DNA from: Paraglomus occultum
Lineage: Eukaryota > Glomeromycota > Glomeromycetes > Paraglomerales > Paraglomeraceae
Direction of reading: 5' to 3'
Length of the DNA stretch: 14,606 nt
Assembly (NCBI GenBank): GCA_910592205.1
Contig: CAJVPJ010000915.1
Location: forward strand, 1 to 14,606
The stretch's first letter is position 1. Every line of letters starts with the position of its first letter. Position numbers and translations under genes: made by a program. Below are positions 1 to 8,694 of this stretch, piece by piece. Under the pieces are notes generated by a model. It was not told where the DNA came from, did no database searches, and saw only the letters and a program-made list of their open reading frames with translations.

Positions 1-12
1 CCGAAATATTTT

Positions 13-76
13 TTTATACCGATATTTATAATAAAAATTTTATATACCCATATTTGTTGCTGTCATATCGGTATAA
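13..76. repeat. Inverted pair of the ATCGGTATAA motif
   Basis: TTATACCGAT at 13-22 faces ATCGGTATAA at 67-76, a perfect 10-bp inverted pair around an AT-rich spacer. The right copy is followed by AGGTTTGACTATA. A similar string (AGAGGTTTGACTGTAG) follows another cluster of the motif near 4970, which suggests the edge of a dispersed noncoding repeat. No coding sequence is seen in the first 190 bases. Confidence 0.5.
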
Positions 77-191
77 AAGGTTTGACTATATATAGAATCT
101 GCTGTCAAATGATATATAGCATGCTACATTCGAAATGCTGGTTGTGCTGCCTTCTCGTTGATATTTTTGTGGCATTACGATTGTTATTCGC

Positions 192-443
192 TTAGGAAGA
201 GATGGCGCGTTTTAGATAGAGACAAGTATTCCAATCTATAGGTTTTCGAATTAAATCCTGTTGTCTCTGAGTTTGGACCTGTCTCAGTTCAAAAACCCAG
301 TCACTCGGACCAGAACTGAGACAGAGATATTCAACAATCCCATCGGAAGGGAATAATCGATTGATCTGAAAGTCAACACGAGGTTCACAGGTCAAGTATT
401 TATAGTTAGGAGAAGCGACAGTTCCGTTTGAAAATGGCCACAT
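192..443 (-). CDS. Unrecognised open segment, 83 codons
   Basis: I do not recognise this product. The minus frame is open for 83 codons from an ATG at 441-443 to a TAA at 192-194. Composition is ordinary rather than low-complexity: charged, aromatic and Cys residues are mixed, with stretches such as CEPRVDFQINRLF and QVQTQRQQDLIRKP. It could be one exon of a gene whose other exons I cannot join, a relic, or chance. A 12-bp inverted repeat lies inside it at 279-324, which argues a little against plain coding sequence. Confidence 0.22.
   Translation of the reverse strand: MWPFSNGTVASPNYKYLTCEPRVDFQINRLFPSDGIVEYLCLSSGPSDWVFELRQVQTQRQQDLIRKPIDWNTCLYLKRAISS
279..324. repeat. 12-bp stem inverted repeat
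   Basis: CTGTCTCAGTTC (279-290) and GAACTGAGACAG (313-324) are perfect reverse complements around a 22-nt loop. A near-copy of the left arm (TGTCTCTGAGTTT) lies just upstream at about 262-274. It could be a small foldback or chance. Confidence 0.5.
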
Positions 444-797
444 CTCAGGTCAAGCGATCCTCATAGTTGAACAGTTGATAATTTGTAGCCAAAAATCGGT
501 TATTATTATCGCGCAATTTCATTAGTTACTCTGCAGGACTAGCTGATTTACGTAATTTCAAGATACCCGAAATCTTTGATGGTTAAGCTTGTTGATTTTA
601 AAAATAACGGTCCAGAAATTACTTAATTAAATTGAAGGAGTCACATGACTGTTCATATACTAATCTCCCCAAATTTGTGACATGTCCACAGATTAGCATG
701 GTGCACAGGTTGACTCTGGATTCAACCAAGGAATTGTTGCGAGTGGTCTACACGTATTATCCTCCTTGCCCTTCTTCTTATATTCGTTGAATTCACC

Positions 798-1050
798 TTA
801 TACGCTCTTTATTCCGAGAGTTGCACCAACCGTTATTTCCTGGTCCGCCAGAGCCAAAACAGCGCAGAAGTTAGTCATTACTTTCTTTTCGAACAGTGTT
901 GTGCGATTACCACCTTCCTCCACAATCGATCGGCCTATTTGTCCAATAAGCCAAGCTTTTTACTATCATATACTCGCCGTGCACTACTGGGACAGACTAT
1001 TGTTCTTGCTGTTGCTATTTCTTCATCCATTGCTACGACCATCGTAGCCT
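798..1050 (-). CDS. Unrecognised minus-strand coding-like segments
   Basis: Two adjacent minus-strand frames read like protein, but I do not recognise the family. The first (1042 down to 935) starts at an ATG with MVVAMDEEIATARTIVC and ends LGLLDK-stop. The second (955 down to about 804) reads QIGRSIVEEGGNRTTLFEKK and then CAVLALADQEITVGATLGIK before a possible GTATAA donor at 803-798. Joining them needs a frame change around 935-955, by an indel or an unusually small splice. A possible acceptor (TTAATCAG) lies just before the first segment, near 1050. The 93-codon plus-strand frame over the same DNA is Leu/Phe-rich and looks like the shadow. Possibly a real small gene or a relic, divergent from the PH gene. 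Confidence 0.3.
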
Positions 1051-1223
1051 GATTAATAACTTCTGGTATGAAAATTTAACAAAAGCATGCCAGAGTTGAT
1101 AACTGAACCAGGCATCAGTCTAGCGTCTTCTGGTAGGGATACTTTGTGTATAAGTCTGTTGTGATATATAACTTTGACCGAACCTTTGTCTCACAGTTCA
1201 AAAAGAAGTTAACCGTGTAAGAA

Positions 1224-1715
1224 TGTCTACGTCAAATACTGCTATACGTGATGACCCTCTCAGAGAACGCACAGTACGTAACTTTTTTTTCTTTTACGAA
1301 ACGAGCACAATGAACATTATTAGAATATTTACGATAGGCGACATTCGATATGGGGTTAGGTTATTCTGACTACTCCCTTCTCAGATATTTCTGAGTCTGA
1401 AGGTGAAAATCAAGAACCCGGCCAAGGCTACGAGTCAGAACCTGAGGAAGTCATGAGCCCCATTGAAGCTCGAGTAACGTTAAACGAGCAGTTAATCAAG
1501 GCAGGATATCTGTTTAAGCGACAAGAGAGGAGAAATGTTAGAGGAAAGGTTGGGATTCATTTTTCCATAAGTCGTACAATTCATGACCATAATATCTGAA
1601 GCTCGCAACTCTGCTTGTATTTATCATTGCAGCATTGGAAAAAACGTTGGTTCGTTTTAAGGTCATCGAAGTTAGCATATTACAAAGATGAAAAGGTATG
1701 AAATAGTTTAATGTG

Positions 1716-1751
<36 letters not shown>

Positions 1752-2068
1752 CTGTCGTTTTTTTTTTTTGCATTATGACAGTTCTGATTTGCTATCTTTT
1801 ACATCAGGAGTACGAGTTAATTGGTATCATTGATATGAGCGACGTTGATACTATTGCTGAGGTGAAGAAAAAACCAAACGTCTTTGGCATTAGTACTTCA
1901 AAACGTAAATATTATATGAAAGCGTCAGACCAAAAGGAACTTGATGAATGGATTAAAGAATTAAATACAGTCAAAGATCAAGTTCAAGATGTTGACGTAC
2001 CAGAAGAAGAGGAAGATAAAGGAGACCAAGCAGTTTCAACTTCTCGTTTTCGACGGTTTTTCTTGTAG
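1224..2068 (+). CDS. Pleckstrin-homology domain protein, 180 aa, four exons
   Basis: Predicted small PH-domain protein, probably a membrane or phosphoinositide-binding adaptor. My exon model is 1224-1278, 1385-1548, 1633-1695 and 1808-2068, which keeps one frame and gives 180 codons plus TAG. The first exon's donor (GTAACT rather than GTACGT) was chosen to preserve frame and is the least certain join. Residues 20-45 are acidic and Ser/Pro-rich. The PH domain spans about 56-148: AGYLFKR opens strand 1, HWKKRWFVLR is the typical basic strand 2, LAYYKDEK follows, then YELIGIIDM and a C-terminal helix KELDEWIKEL with the near-invariant Trp142. The basic cluster K63-R64 plus K76-K77-R78 fits the phosphoinositide-binding pattern of the family. 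Residues 160-166 are an acidic run, and the tail ends RFRRFFL. No other domain is present, so the cargo or partner is unknown. An AATAAA at 2212-2217 could serve the 3' end. Confidence 0.85.
1717..1750 (+). repeat. (GTT)n microsatellite in PH-gene intron 3
   Basis: About eleven uninterrupted GTT units followed by a run of T, all inside the third intron (1696-1807) of the PH gene. The intron keeps GTATGA at its 5' end and TTTTACATCAG at its 3' end. The tract makes a long open frame upstream of exon 4 with a poly-Leu start, which is an artefact of reading the intron. Confidence 0.9.
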
Positions 2069-2364
2069 TAGGTATAACTATAATAGTTAATAGAAGTTTC
2101 CATAATCAGACTATTACTGTAATGAGTACCATCAAATGTATGAAATTATCCTTATTTTACTATTCCTAAATGCAGACGTATCTCCGGCGCATCCGATTTA
2201 ATATTCTTTCAAATAAATTTTTGTTCTCTTCTCATGATCTATGCCGCATACATATAATATAACCTTCATCATGACGCACGCGAACACCCGTAAAACGACA
2301 TTCATTGTATCGTGTGTTACGAAAACAATGGTGGTATAACAAAAAGGAACTTTTGAATTTCTAG

Positions 2365-2880
2365 GGACTAATTAAAGGCAGCCGTGAATAAGCACCCCCA
2401 AGATTATCTAGATTAACTGCATGACGTACCCTCCTACTAACAGTTCATTACGTAAGTATACAGAATACCGTATTGCTTTGACTAAAGTACCCCCCGAGCA
2501 AAGTACCCCTCAGCAATTTTGAGGCCTGATTTTGCAAAAAGACCTGGGTACTATTGTCGGAAAAATCAATATTATCGCGTAGAATACCCGGGGTATTATA
2601 AGCGGATATTCTCATATAAAACAAAATTTTTGATAGTAATAGGGGGGGGGTACTTTACACAGATATACATATACCCTCCTCCCATCAAAGTACCCCCCCT
2701 GATGAAGTACCCCGGGTACTATACAAAAACAGTAAAATATCCGGGGTACTTTAGTCAAAGCAATACGGTAACCTCAACGCTGTTATGGCCGATCATTTTA
2801 ATAATGTCGATAAGAGTTGTTGACGATCCTATCGTGAATAAGCACCTCTCTATTCACGGTAGTATACGGTAAACAAAATT
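2365..2880. mobile_element. Possible older element surrounding the GTACCCC MITE
   Basis: CGTGAATAAGCACC occurs on both sides of the MITE, at about 2384-2397 and about 2834-2847, preceded on the left by ATTAAAGGCAG and followed on the right by a GTATACGGTA string. The same two outer strings (ATTAAAGGCAG then TATACGGTA) lie together at about 5963-5980. A small hairpin, CGTGAATA with TATTCACG, sits in the right copy. I infer a dispersed element into which the MITE inserted. The borders are only approximate. Confidence 0.35.
2466..2770. mobile_element. MITE with 28-bp perfect terminal inverted repeats
   Basis: The first 28 bases (2466-2493, starting TACCGTATTGCTTTGACTAA) are the exact reverse complement of the last 28 (2743-2770). 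The outermost TA on each side could be a TA target-site duplication, as in Tc1/mariner-type elements, leaving 26-bp ends that begin CCGTATTGC. The element is about 305 bp and has no convincing gene. The 117-codon plus-strand frame through it is Tyr/Pro-rich and made by the repeat. The interior carries many GTACCCC units in both orientations, two 15-nt odd palindromes centred at 2590 and 2713, and a 13-bp stem pairing 2644-2656 with 2687-2699. This is a non-autonomous DNA transposon by structure. The family is inferred from the TA only. Confidence 0.85.
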
Positions 2881-2894
2881 TGAATAAAACATTA

Positions 2895-2984
2895 TAGTCA
2901 AGAAATCCAACACACTTATCCAACACTTTTAACGTCCGCACAGTATATTTCCTTATATGGGTAATTGACATGATTTGACCAGCA
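2895..2984. repeat. Dispersed 90-bp repeat, copy 1
   Basis: This copy contains CACTTATCCAACACTTTTAA, then a GTCCGCACAGTATA variant, and ends near GACATGATTTGACCA. It matches 4983-5068 in the same orientation with a few single-base differences and indels. The shared minus-strand reading contains TLKVLDKC in both copies, but neither copy sits in a recognisable protein. Confidence 0.75.
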
Positions 2985-3034
2985 ACATGCATATTATTAG
3001 TAGCAGTAATTTTACTCCTTGGCAACTGTTGCAT

Positions 3035-4560
3035 TTAAAAATCATTAATCTGTAGGTAAATTAGACACTTATTTTTGATAAGAATATTGTTATTATGCTT
3101 TCTGCATTTTGATCATTAATACCTTATTCTGAACTTTCAAACAAGCTATGGTGCAAAGACACCCCTAAGGCTTTTATATTATGAGGGTTTAGAGAAAAAC
3201 TAATAAATCAACTAAAAATGTTGACGTCCAGTTTGTGCAACTATTTGTGTACCAGTCCATTATCCAATAACGTGAAAGTTTAGCATGTCTCAAGATAAGA
3301 GGCAAATTTATTGAAGAAAATGAACTCAACCTGAATCAAACACATTTGAATTTTATATTAATTATGACTTTTTTCAATAAATGCAAACGATTTTGAATAT
3401 TACAGTTTAAGATGCACTTTTTTATCTTGTCTATACCGATTTTGTGTAACATTAGCAAAAAATTCGATAAATGCAACAAAGCTAATGTATTTTGCCAACT
3501 TTTTGTTTAGAGTTATCATGAATGCTGAGGCCCCTTGAACCCCTTTATAGTCGCACGTGTTGTGTATTACAGGAAAATTTGTATCTACCTTGTGTAGTAC
3601 ATGCGAAAATTAGTAATTGTCAGTAATTATATTTAGGACCGGCCTTAAATCCGAGCCATATAACTATTTCAATCAAACTTATCAAAGCAATCTTGGGAAC
3701 GAAAAACGTCCAATTCAATAATTTTGTGTTTGGAGTACTATAATAATGGTTGAGCTATGGGGTAAAATGACAGCTTACTCTCATTGCGTTTTGGTAAATT
3801 GGGTTGGTATTGTATGACTACGCCCGCATATTCGACTACGGTCATCCAATAAAATTGTTAAATCGTAACGTATTTGGTATATCAAAGCGCATAACAGACG
3901 ATGTAGCAATCATAGTTACAGTTATTTATATTAGAAACTATAGCTGCAATTAATCGTTAACATTACTTTGTCGGTTAACTTCACGTAATTATATGTTGCA
4001 ATAATAATGAAGGCACTGAAATAAACAAAAACCTGAACGATATCAAAACCTGGTAAAGTCACACCACTATCTATCAAAAATTGGGCAAATTTTATATCTA
4101 GTCAAAATTAAGCTATATACACGGAATAATTGTGAGTTTTATTGATTATACATCGGTATAATAATAACGACTTTTATCGGTATAATCAGAGGCTCTCTTT
4201 GTTTATGAAAACCTCATTATAAATATATCTAATTTCATCACATACTTATGAGTTAATAAAACTATCTATTGTTGATTGTTTCTGACACATAATAAGCAAA
4301 ATCCTCGGGAGGATTTACCAGAAATTCTATTGCGCTACTAACACCACCTAACGCTTCAAAACCAATAATACAAATACACATGTATCCTACATATATGATA
4401 ACTGAGACAAGTTGATTGGTCAATTGGTATAACTAATATAGAGGTTTATCGGTATAAGCAGTACACGAAATACTTTCACAATCCAACTTAGTAAGATTTT
4501 TTAATTGACCGAGTTTTAGTCGCCGTTACTTTATTAATACGGAAGACATTGCTCGCTGAG
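3035..4560. other. Gene-free AT-rich stretch
   Basis: I see no credible coding frame, RNA gene or TIR pair over about 1.5 kb. The sequence is strongly AT-rich, with scattered copies of ATCGGTATAA near its right end (4152-4185, 4448-4457). It is most likely intergenic or decayed repeat DNA. Confidence 0.5.
4152..4185 (+). repeat. Two direct copies of ATCGGTATAA
   Basis: Exact copies at 4152-4161 and 4176-4185, the second followed by TCAGAGGCTCT. A further copy at 4448-4457 is preceded by ATAGAGGTTT. These match the motif at the window start and at 4930-4969. Confidence 0.7.
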
Positions 4561-4562
4561 TA

Positions 4563-4665
4563 GGTTCTTTGGAGTATTTAAAGAATATGAGTAAATTAGA
4601 AGAATTATATATTTCCAACACTGACCTCAACAGCGGGGTCGGCAGAATAGTTAGTAAATTTGTGA
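4563..4665 (+). pseudogene. Leucine-rich-repeat protein relic
   Basis: The plus frame after a TGA at about 4557 reads SLEYLKNMSKLEELYISNTD and then LNSGVG before degenerating into a poly-T-derived hydrophobic run. LxxLxxMxxLxELxIxNTxL is one LRR unit (LxxLxxL..NxL). Large LRR families with this SLEYLKN..LE.L.ISNTD wording are, as far as I recall, common in Rhizophagus. There is no in-frame ATG before the repeat, no further repeat units follow, and poly-T/poly-A tracts begin within about 30 bases. I read it as a single-unit fragment of a larger gene, not a working gene. Confidence 0.6.
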
Positions 4666-4929
4666 TAAAAGTTTGTTTTTTGGTTTATTCGTTTGTGGTT
4701 TTTTTTTTTTATTTTTTTTTTATTTATATAAAAAAAATAAACCAAAAGAACAGCCAATTAACGTTTTAAGGCATTATGCGAGGATTTAAAAGTTAAAAAA
4801 TTAATTTAAAATGGAAAAAGTAGAGTGAATAGTCAAAACAATGAAAGTTTCGGCGATCAATTATTATTTTCTTTATTATGGATTAGGATTATTAAAAAAA
4901 AGGAGAAACACTTATTTTTCAGAAATTTC

Positions 4930-4969
4930 ATCGGTATACGCAGTTATCGGTATAAGAATATCGGTACAA
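4930..4969 (+). repeat. Three clustered ATCGGTA(T/C)A motifs
   Basis: ATCGGTATAC at 4930-4939, ATCGGTATAA at 4946-4955 and ATCGGTACAA at 4960-4969 are spaced 14-16 bases apart. They lie directly before AGAGGTTTGACTGTAGTCAAG, which leads into copy 2 of the 90-bp repeat. The arrangement looks like the end of a dispersed element. Confidence 0.65.
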
Positions 4970-4982
4970 AGAGGTTTGACTG

Positions 4983-5068
4983 TAGTCAAGATCCAGCACA
5001 CTTATCCAACACTTTTAACGTCGCACAGTATATTCCTTTATGGGGTAATCGACATGATTTTGACCAAC
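4983..5068. repeat. Dispersed 90-bp repeat, copy 2
   Basis: Direct-orientation partner of 2895-2984, with the shared core CACTTATCCAACACTTTTAA and the shared end GACATGATTTTGACCA. Here it follows the triple ATCGGTATAA cluster, while copy 1 has no such cluster immediately before it. Confidence 0.75.
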
Positions 5069-5340
5069 GAAAATTCCGGACGTTTGGTAAAGACGGAGAG
5101 AAACAAACTTGTTCTAACTCAATAAAAGCAAGGCACAACGGTATTTTTTTTGTTAAAAAAAGAAGCGGTGATACTATTTCAGTTAGTGGCAAATGTACAA
5201 AGAGGATTAGAGACATTTCAGGTGGTAAGAGCAAAATACAACAATCCGTAGTGTCAAAAATGTTGCGTATCCCAAAGACCCAGCAACATTGCAGGCTATT
5301 AACAAGGAAAACGCAAGGGAAAATATTTTCGGATGAGTAA
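5069..5340 (+). other. Open frame of unknown nature after the repeat
   Basis: The plus frame stays open from before 4900 to a TAA at 5338-5340. After the repeat it is rich in Lys, Arg and Ser (KKRSGDTISVSGKCTKRIRD and SKIQQSVVSKMLRI). I recognise no domain. Another plus frame near the end reads VAYPKDPATLQAINKENA, equally protein-like, so the true frame, if any, is uncertain. Most likely a decayed fragment of a repeated element. Confidence 0.2.
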
Positions 5341-6687
5341 AATTTAGCTGATCGTTTATCTGTGGGTACAAATAATAGTATTATCGTTATTTAAATAAAG
5401 TTATATGTCAATTATACCATAGAATATAAAGTCGGAACAGCGTAGATTATATATGCCTAATATGATCGCAATCTTGCGATGTTTGATTCTAATATGAAGC
5501 AAACATGCATAAAAAATCCGACTAGCTATACATGAGTAACGAAGATTCTTACAATACATGCGTTTAATAATATCTTATATGAAATCTCGATAATTCGGTT
5601 CGTACAGCTGTAAGTGATCAACTGTATAAATTTGGTATCGTAAAAGCCCAACTTTAATTCGTCATTTCCCTATATGTAATAATTTAAAATTCAGCCGTCC
5701 AAATCACAAGAGTTTGATGGATCGTTACAAAAAAATACTGGTAAAAAACGCCCCCAAACCCTATACTCATCTTTATCGTTTCTTGAACAACAAGATAACA
5801 ATAACATTAATATTCATGCAGATGATTTAGTCAAGTTTCATATTATCGTAAATTACAGTATAAAAGGCATCCTTAGAAAACCTTTTCCACATTGTCACAC
5901 CATGAATCGATGATTCCCCCCATCTACGATAATTCGGCCGATTACCTCGGAAAGTTGGTGTTCGAATTAAAGGCAGTATACGGTATTTGATTTATAAATG
6001 AACAACTAAGAAAATAGAATTTTTGTTGCAGGATTTTATTATGTAAAGCTATCGTCCTATTATCCGATTCACGTGACCGAAAAGTGGTGGCTTTAAACTG
6101 CGTGTAAAAAGTGTAAAAAGTGTACGTAAATGTCCTATAAACTTGCTTTTCCCATTAGGTTGTTGATCTTAATCTCCCCACCCACATAAAACCAATCTCA
6201 TCTCATCATGCAAACGTAGCTTACTTAGCTTCAGAGTTTCAGATACTGCTTACAATAGATCCATCCTCTATTGATGGATCTCTTTATGATCTTTGGGCAT
6301 CAGCCAAAATCACCTAACTTTGTGTAACCGATAATATCAGCCAAATCGGATGATTAGTTTATTATAACGAGGGAGGTTTGTTATATATAACTTGGCTGAT
6401 GAAAATCTTTACTATATAACTATAACGGGATGATTAAGTTTACTACTATAAAGCGATATTTACTTTAGAGACTATATTATAGTGCATTTTGAGTGCGTCT
6501 AACTCAACAATACCAATTGATTGCTTCATAGTAATATAATGTATACTCAGCAAGTAAGGAGGACCAAGAAATACAACGATTATTTAGTAGATGTACAGTT
6601 AAATAACAGCCATGTAAAGCCTTCCTGCAGCTTCAAGGTGTCCGTCGATCTTCTATTAACTTCCGATTATGACAATACCCAGCGTAT
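5341..6687. other. Gene-free stretch with small inverted repeats
   Basis: No coding frame is supported over about 1.3 kb. It holds a copy of the ATTAAAGGCAG plus TATACGGTA strings at about 5963-5980, seen also around the MITE. It also holds a 9-bp stem hairpin at 6257-6281 (AGATCCATC/GATGGATCT) and a 10-bp inverted pair CATCAGCCAA/TTGGCTGATG at 6298-6307 and 6392-6401. A tandem GTGTAAAAA pair lies near 6102-6120. The last few hundred bases are the 3' flank of the Opi1 gene. Confidence 0.5.
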
Positions 6688-8428
6688 CTAATTTGATAAA
6701 TCCATGTTGTCCTTATTCCCCTTCTTTTGTCGCTTTTTTGCAGTAACCGACTCCCCATTTACTCGTGCTTGTTGTTTAGAAAGATTCACATTCTTCAATT
6801 CCCGTTCATGATTTGGATCCATTTTCATACGCTTATCTTCTGTTTCGGATTCTGTCGACGAATTATCACTATCATTTGAATATTCATCATCCTCGTTATT
6901 AAATGATGTCGTGTGAGAGTGTTTAGCGTTAGCATAGTTGTTCGTAGCAGGTGAACGGTGAGGACCATTATGAGATGAAGCATCGTATGTTTGTGGAATG
7001 CTGGGAAAATGAATGTTCCCCATGGCCGCAGCACCACCGCTTGGAATCCCGACGGATGATAATTTATCGACCCATGCTTCCGCTCGTATTACACTATCCG
7101 CGAATATTTGGCAAACGCTACCCAGCATCTCTTTGGATTCGTTGGCTAAGCTTAGTAATCTTCTAGCATAATCAGTGGTTTGGTTGATAGGATGAGCGTT
7201 TGCTGGTGGGAGATGAGGGGAAGACATGGGAGAAGGCGAGGTAGAATGCTCTTGGCGATTTACATATTCCCATTTTTTGGGAAGGCTGAGAATAAAACTT
7301 CTTACACTACGTCTTGCTTGCTCTGATAGGCAGGCACCAGCATATAGACTTATTACCTCAATCACTTTCCTCAAAGTTTCTACCACCTCTTTCTTTATAG
7401 AGGCCAGGGTAGCTGAAGCTGATGAAGGTATCAAGGCTGTATTAGATGACGGTGTGGTAAGATTGAGGATAAATTGACGGAGGACTGCGATTTGTCTGTC
7501 AATATGTCGTGTGGCGTATAGGAGCCATTGTTGACAATATTTCAATGACTTCATACTCTCTTCGGAAACAACTGCTCCTACTGCAGCGATAGCAGCCCCT
7601 CCATCCATTACTAACTGGGCATAACTTCTTCTCGACGTAGATGCTGCACCAGAAACGACACTACTATTATTAGGATTAGGATAGGGGGAATATGATGCGC
7701 TTGTTGAAGAGCCATTGGATTGAGAAGTTCTGTGAATTCTTCCTCCCGGTCTATGAGATGGTGAAGAACTCTTACATTCACGTCGTCTCCGCAGTTCATT
7801 ATCTGCTTCTAAGACATTGTCTTGCTGCGTATTCTGGGAACCCATGACTGGTCGCGATAGAGTTCTGATTCCAGATCCTACCAACTGCAACATAGGTGAA
7901 GTCGCCACTGTTTCTTCATATGCCTTTCTGGTCTTATTTAAGACTCTATCGAAGAGACCTGTCGCAGACGATGGGGCTGAGCCGTTATCGTCTTGTGTAT
8001 TCTGTTGCAGGTTTACCTCTGAAAAAGCAAGTCACGGAGCAAGTATGAGCGTTTATTGTATATTTTGTTGAAGACAGATACATAACGATGATGTATGCAA
8101 TATACTTACCACTTGACACAGTCTTGCTCATAGTTAATAAGGCACTAACCGCCCCGCTTACTTCGTCAGTATCGTCCGTATTGACTAACTGACTAATAGA
8201 CATCCTCGAGTCTGAAGTTGTTTGTTGAGAAGACAAGGAATGTGGAGAAGTAGTAGGTTCTTCATGGCTAGGGCTTGGATAGTTAATATTTGGAACGCCT
8301 GCCTCTCCGAGAGTTGGATGTATTGGGAGAAGAGTAGATTGTGGTTGTGGTGATTGTGGTGATGGTGGTAATGTTGGTTGTTGTTGCTGTTGTTGTTGTT
8401 GCTGTTGTTGGTGTTGTGTTGGATACAT
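6688..8428 (-). CDS. Opi1-family transcriptional regulator, 549 aa, two exons
   Basis: Homologue of the fungal Opi1 family. In budding yeast, Opi1 is a phosphatidic-acid-sensing repressor of phospholipid-synthesis genes that acts by binding the Ino2 activator. Exon 1 is 8428-8110 and exon 2 is 8018-6688. The 91-bp intron has donor GTAAGT at 8109-8104 and acceptor TTTTTCAG ending at 8019, and the join keeps one frame of 550 codons. Residues 7-17 are poly-Gln, followed by Pro/Ser/Thr-rich sequence to about 95. The family core spans about 236-430: SYAQLVMDGGAAIAAVGAVV, then VSEESMKSLKYCQQWLLYAT, later LSEQARRSVRSFILSLPKKW, and RRLLSLANESKEMLGSVCQI leading to EAWVDKL. Residues about 470-505 are acidic and Ser-rich, and the tail has a basic KKRQKKGNK stretch that could be a nuclear signal. 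It is longer than the 404-residue yeast protein, mainly through low-complexity ends. I see no FFAT (EFFDAxE-like) ER-tethering motif. Upstream CATGTG motifs suggest, but do not prove, control by the same pathway. Confidence 0.85.
8378..8410 (-). repeat. Poly-Gln CAA/CAG tract in the Opi1-like gene
   Basis: Eleven consecutive glutamine codons (residues 7-17), mixed CAA and CAG, lie near the start of exon 1 and are followed by Pro-rich sequence. Such tracts are common in fungal transcription regulators and vary in length between strains. Confidence 0.9.
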
Positions 8429-8609
8429 AGTGTGAATGAGATGTGGGAGGTGTAAAGAAAAAGTTATTAAAATTGTATGACACGTAACAACAACTATTAT
8501 ACAGAATATGCAAGTTTTTTTTTCTCTCGGGAATGTCTTGAAGTGTGGCGAGTAAAGGATAATGTCGTAAAGGAGATATTGAAAGCGCCTTCAATTGTTT
8601 GTATGGGAT

Positions 8610-8640
8610 CATGTGAATACGGATGGTATGACTTCACATG
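8610..8640. promoter_or_regulatory. Inverted CATGTGAA / TTCACATG pair upstream of the Opi1-like gene
   Basis: CATGTGAA at 8610-8617 and TTCACATG at 8633-8640 face each other with a 15-base spacer, about 180-210 bp upstream of the ATG at 8428. CATGTGAA is the core of the yeast inositol-sensitive element (ICRE/UAS-INO, WYTTCAYRTGS). The second site fits 10 of 11 positions (ACTTCACATGT). Function here is inference. Confidence 0.4.
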
Positions 8641-8694
8641 TCGGAGTTCTTGTGAAACAAAACAAACAAATCAACATAAATATTCTTCCTGTTG

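Noticed and set aside
766-1047. 93-codon plus-strand frame rich in Leu, Phe and Pro
   Set aside because: It looks like the complement of the more protein-like minus-strand segments. It has no domain, and its end is a poly-Leu/Phe string.
2440-2770. GTACCCC-rich tract as a telomere-like or interstitial telomeric repeat
   Set aside because: The units occur in both orientations and irregular spacing between perfect inverted ends. Telomeric arrays are tandem in one orientation.
2519-2872. 117-codon plus-strand frame full of PGYY-type repeats
   Set aside because: The Tyr/Pro/Gly repeats come from the GTACCCC units of the MITE, and the frame crosses its right end into flanking DNA.
7226-8071. Plus-strand frames of 83 and 84 codons inside the Opi1-like gene
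   Set aside because: Antisense shadows with no domain, lying wholly over well-supported minus-strand exons.
8283-8612. 109-codon minus frame rich in Thr and Ile over the Opi1 start
   Set aside because: Shadow of the CAA/CAG tract in another frame. The Opi1 exon frame explains this DNA.
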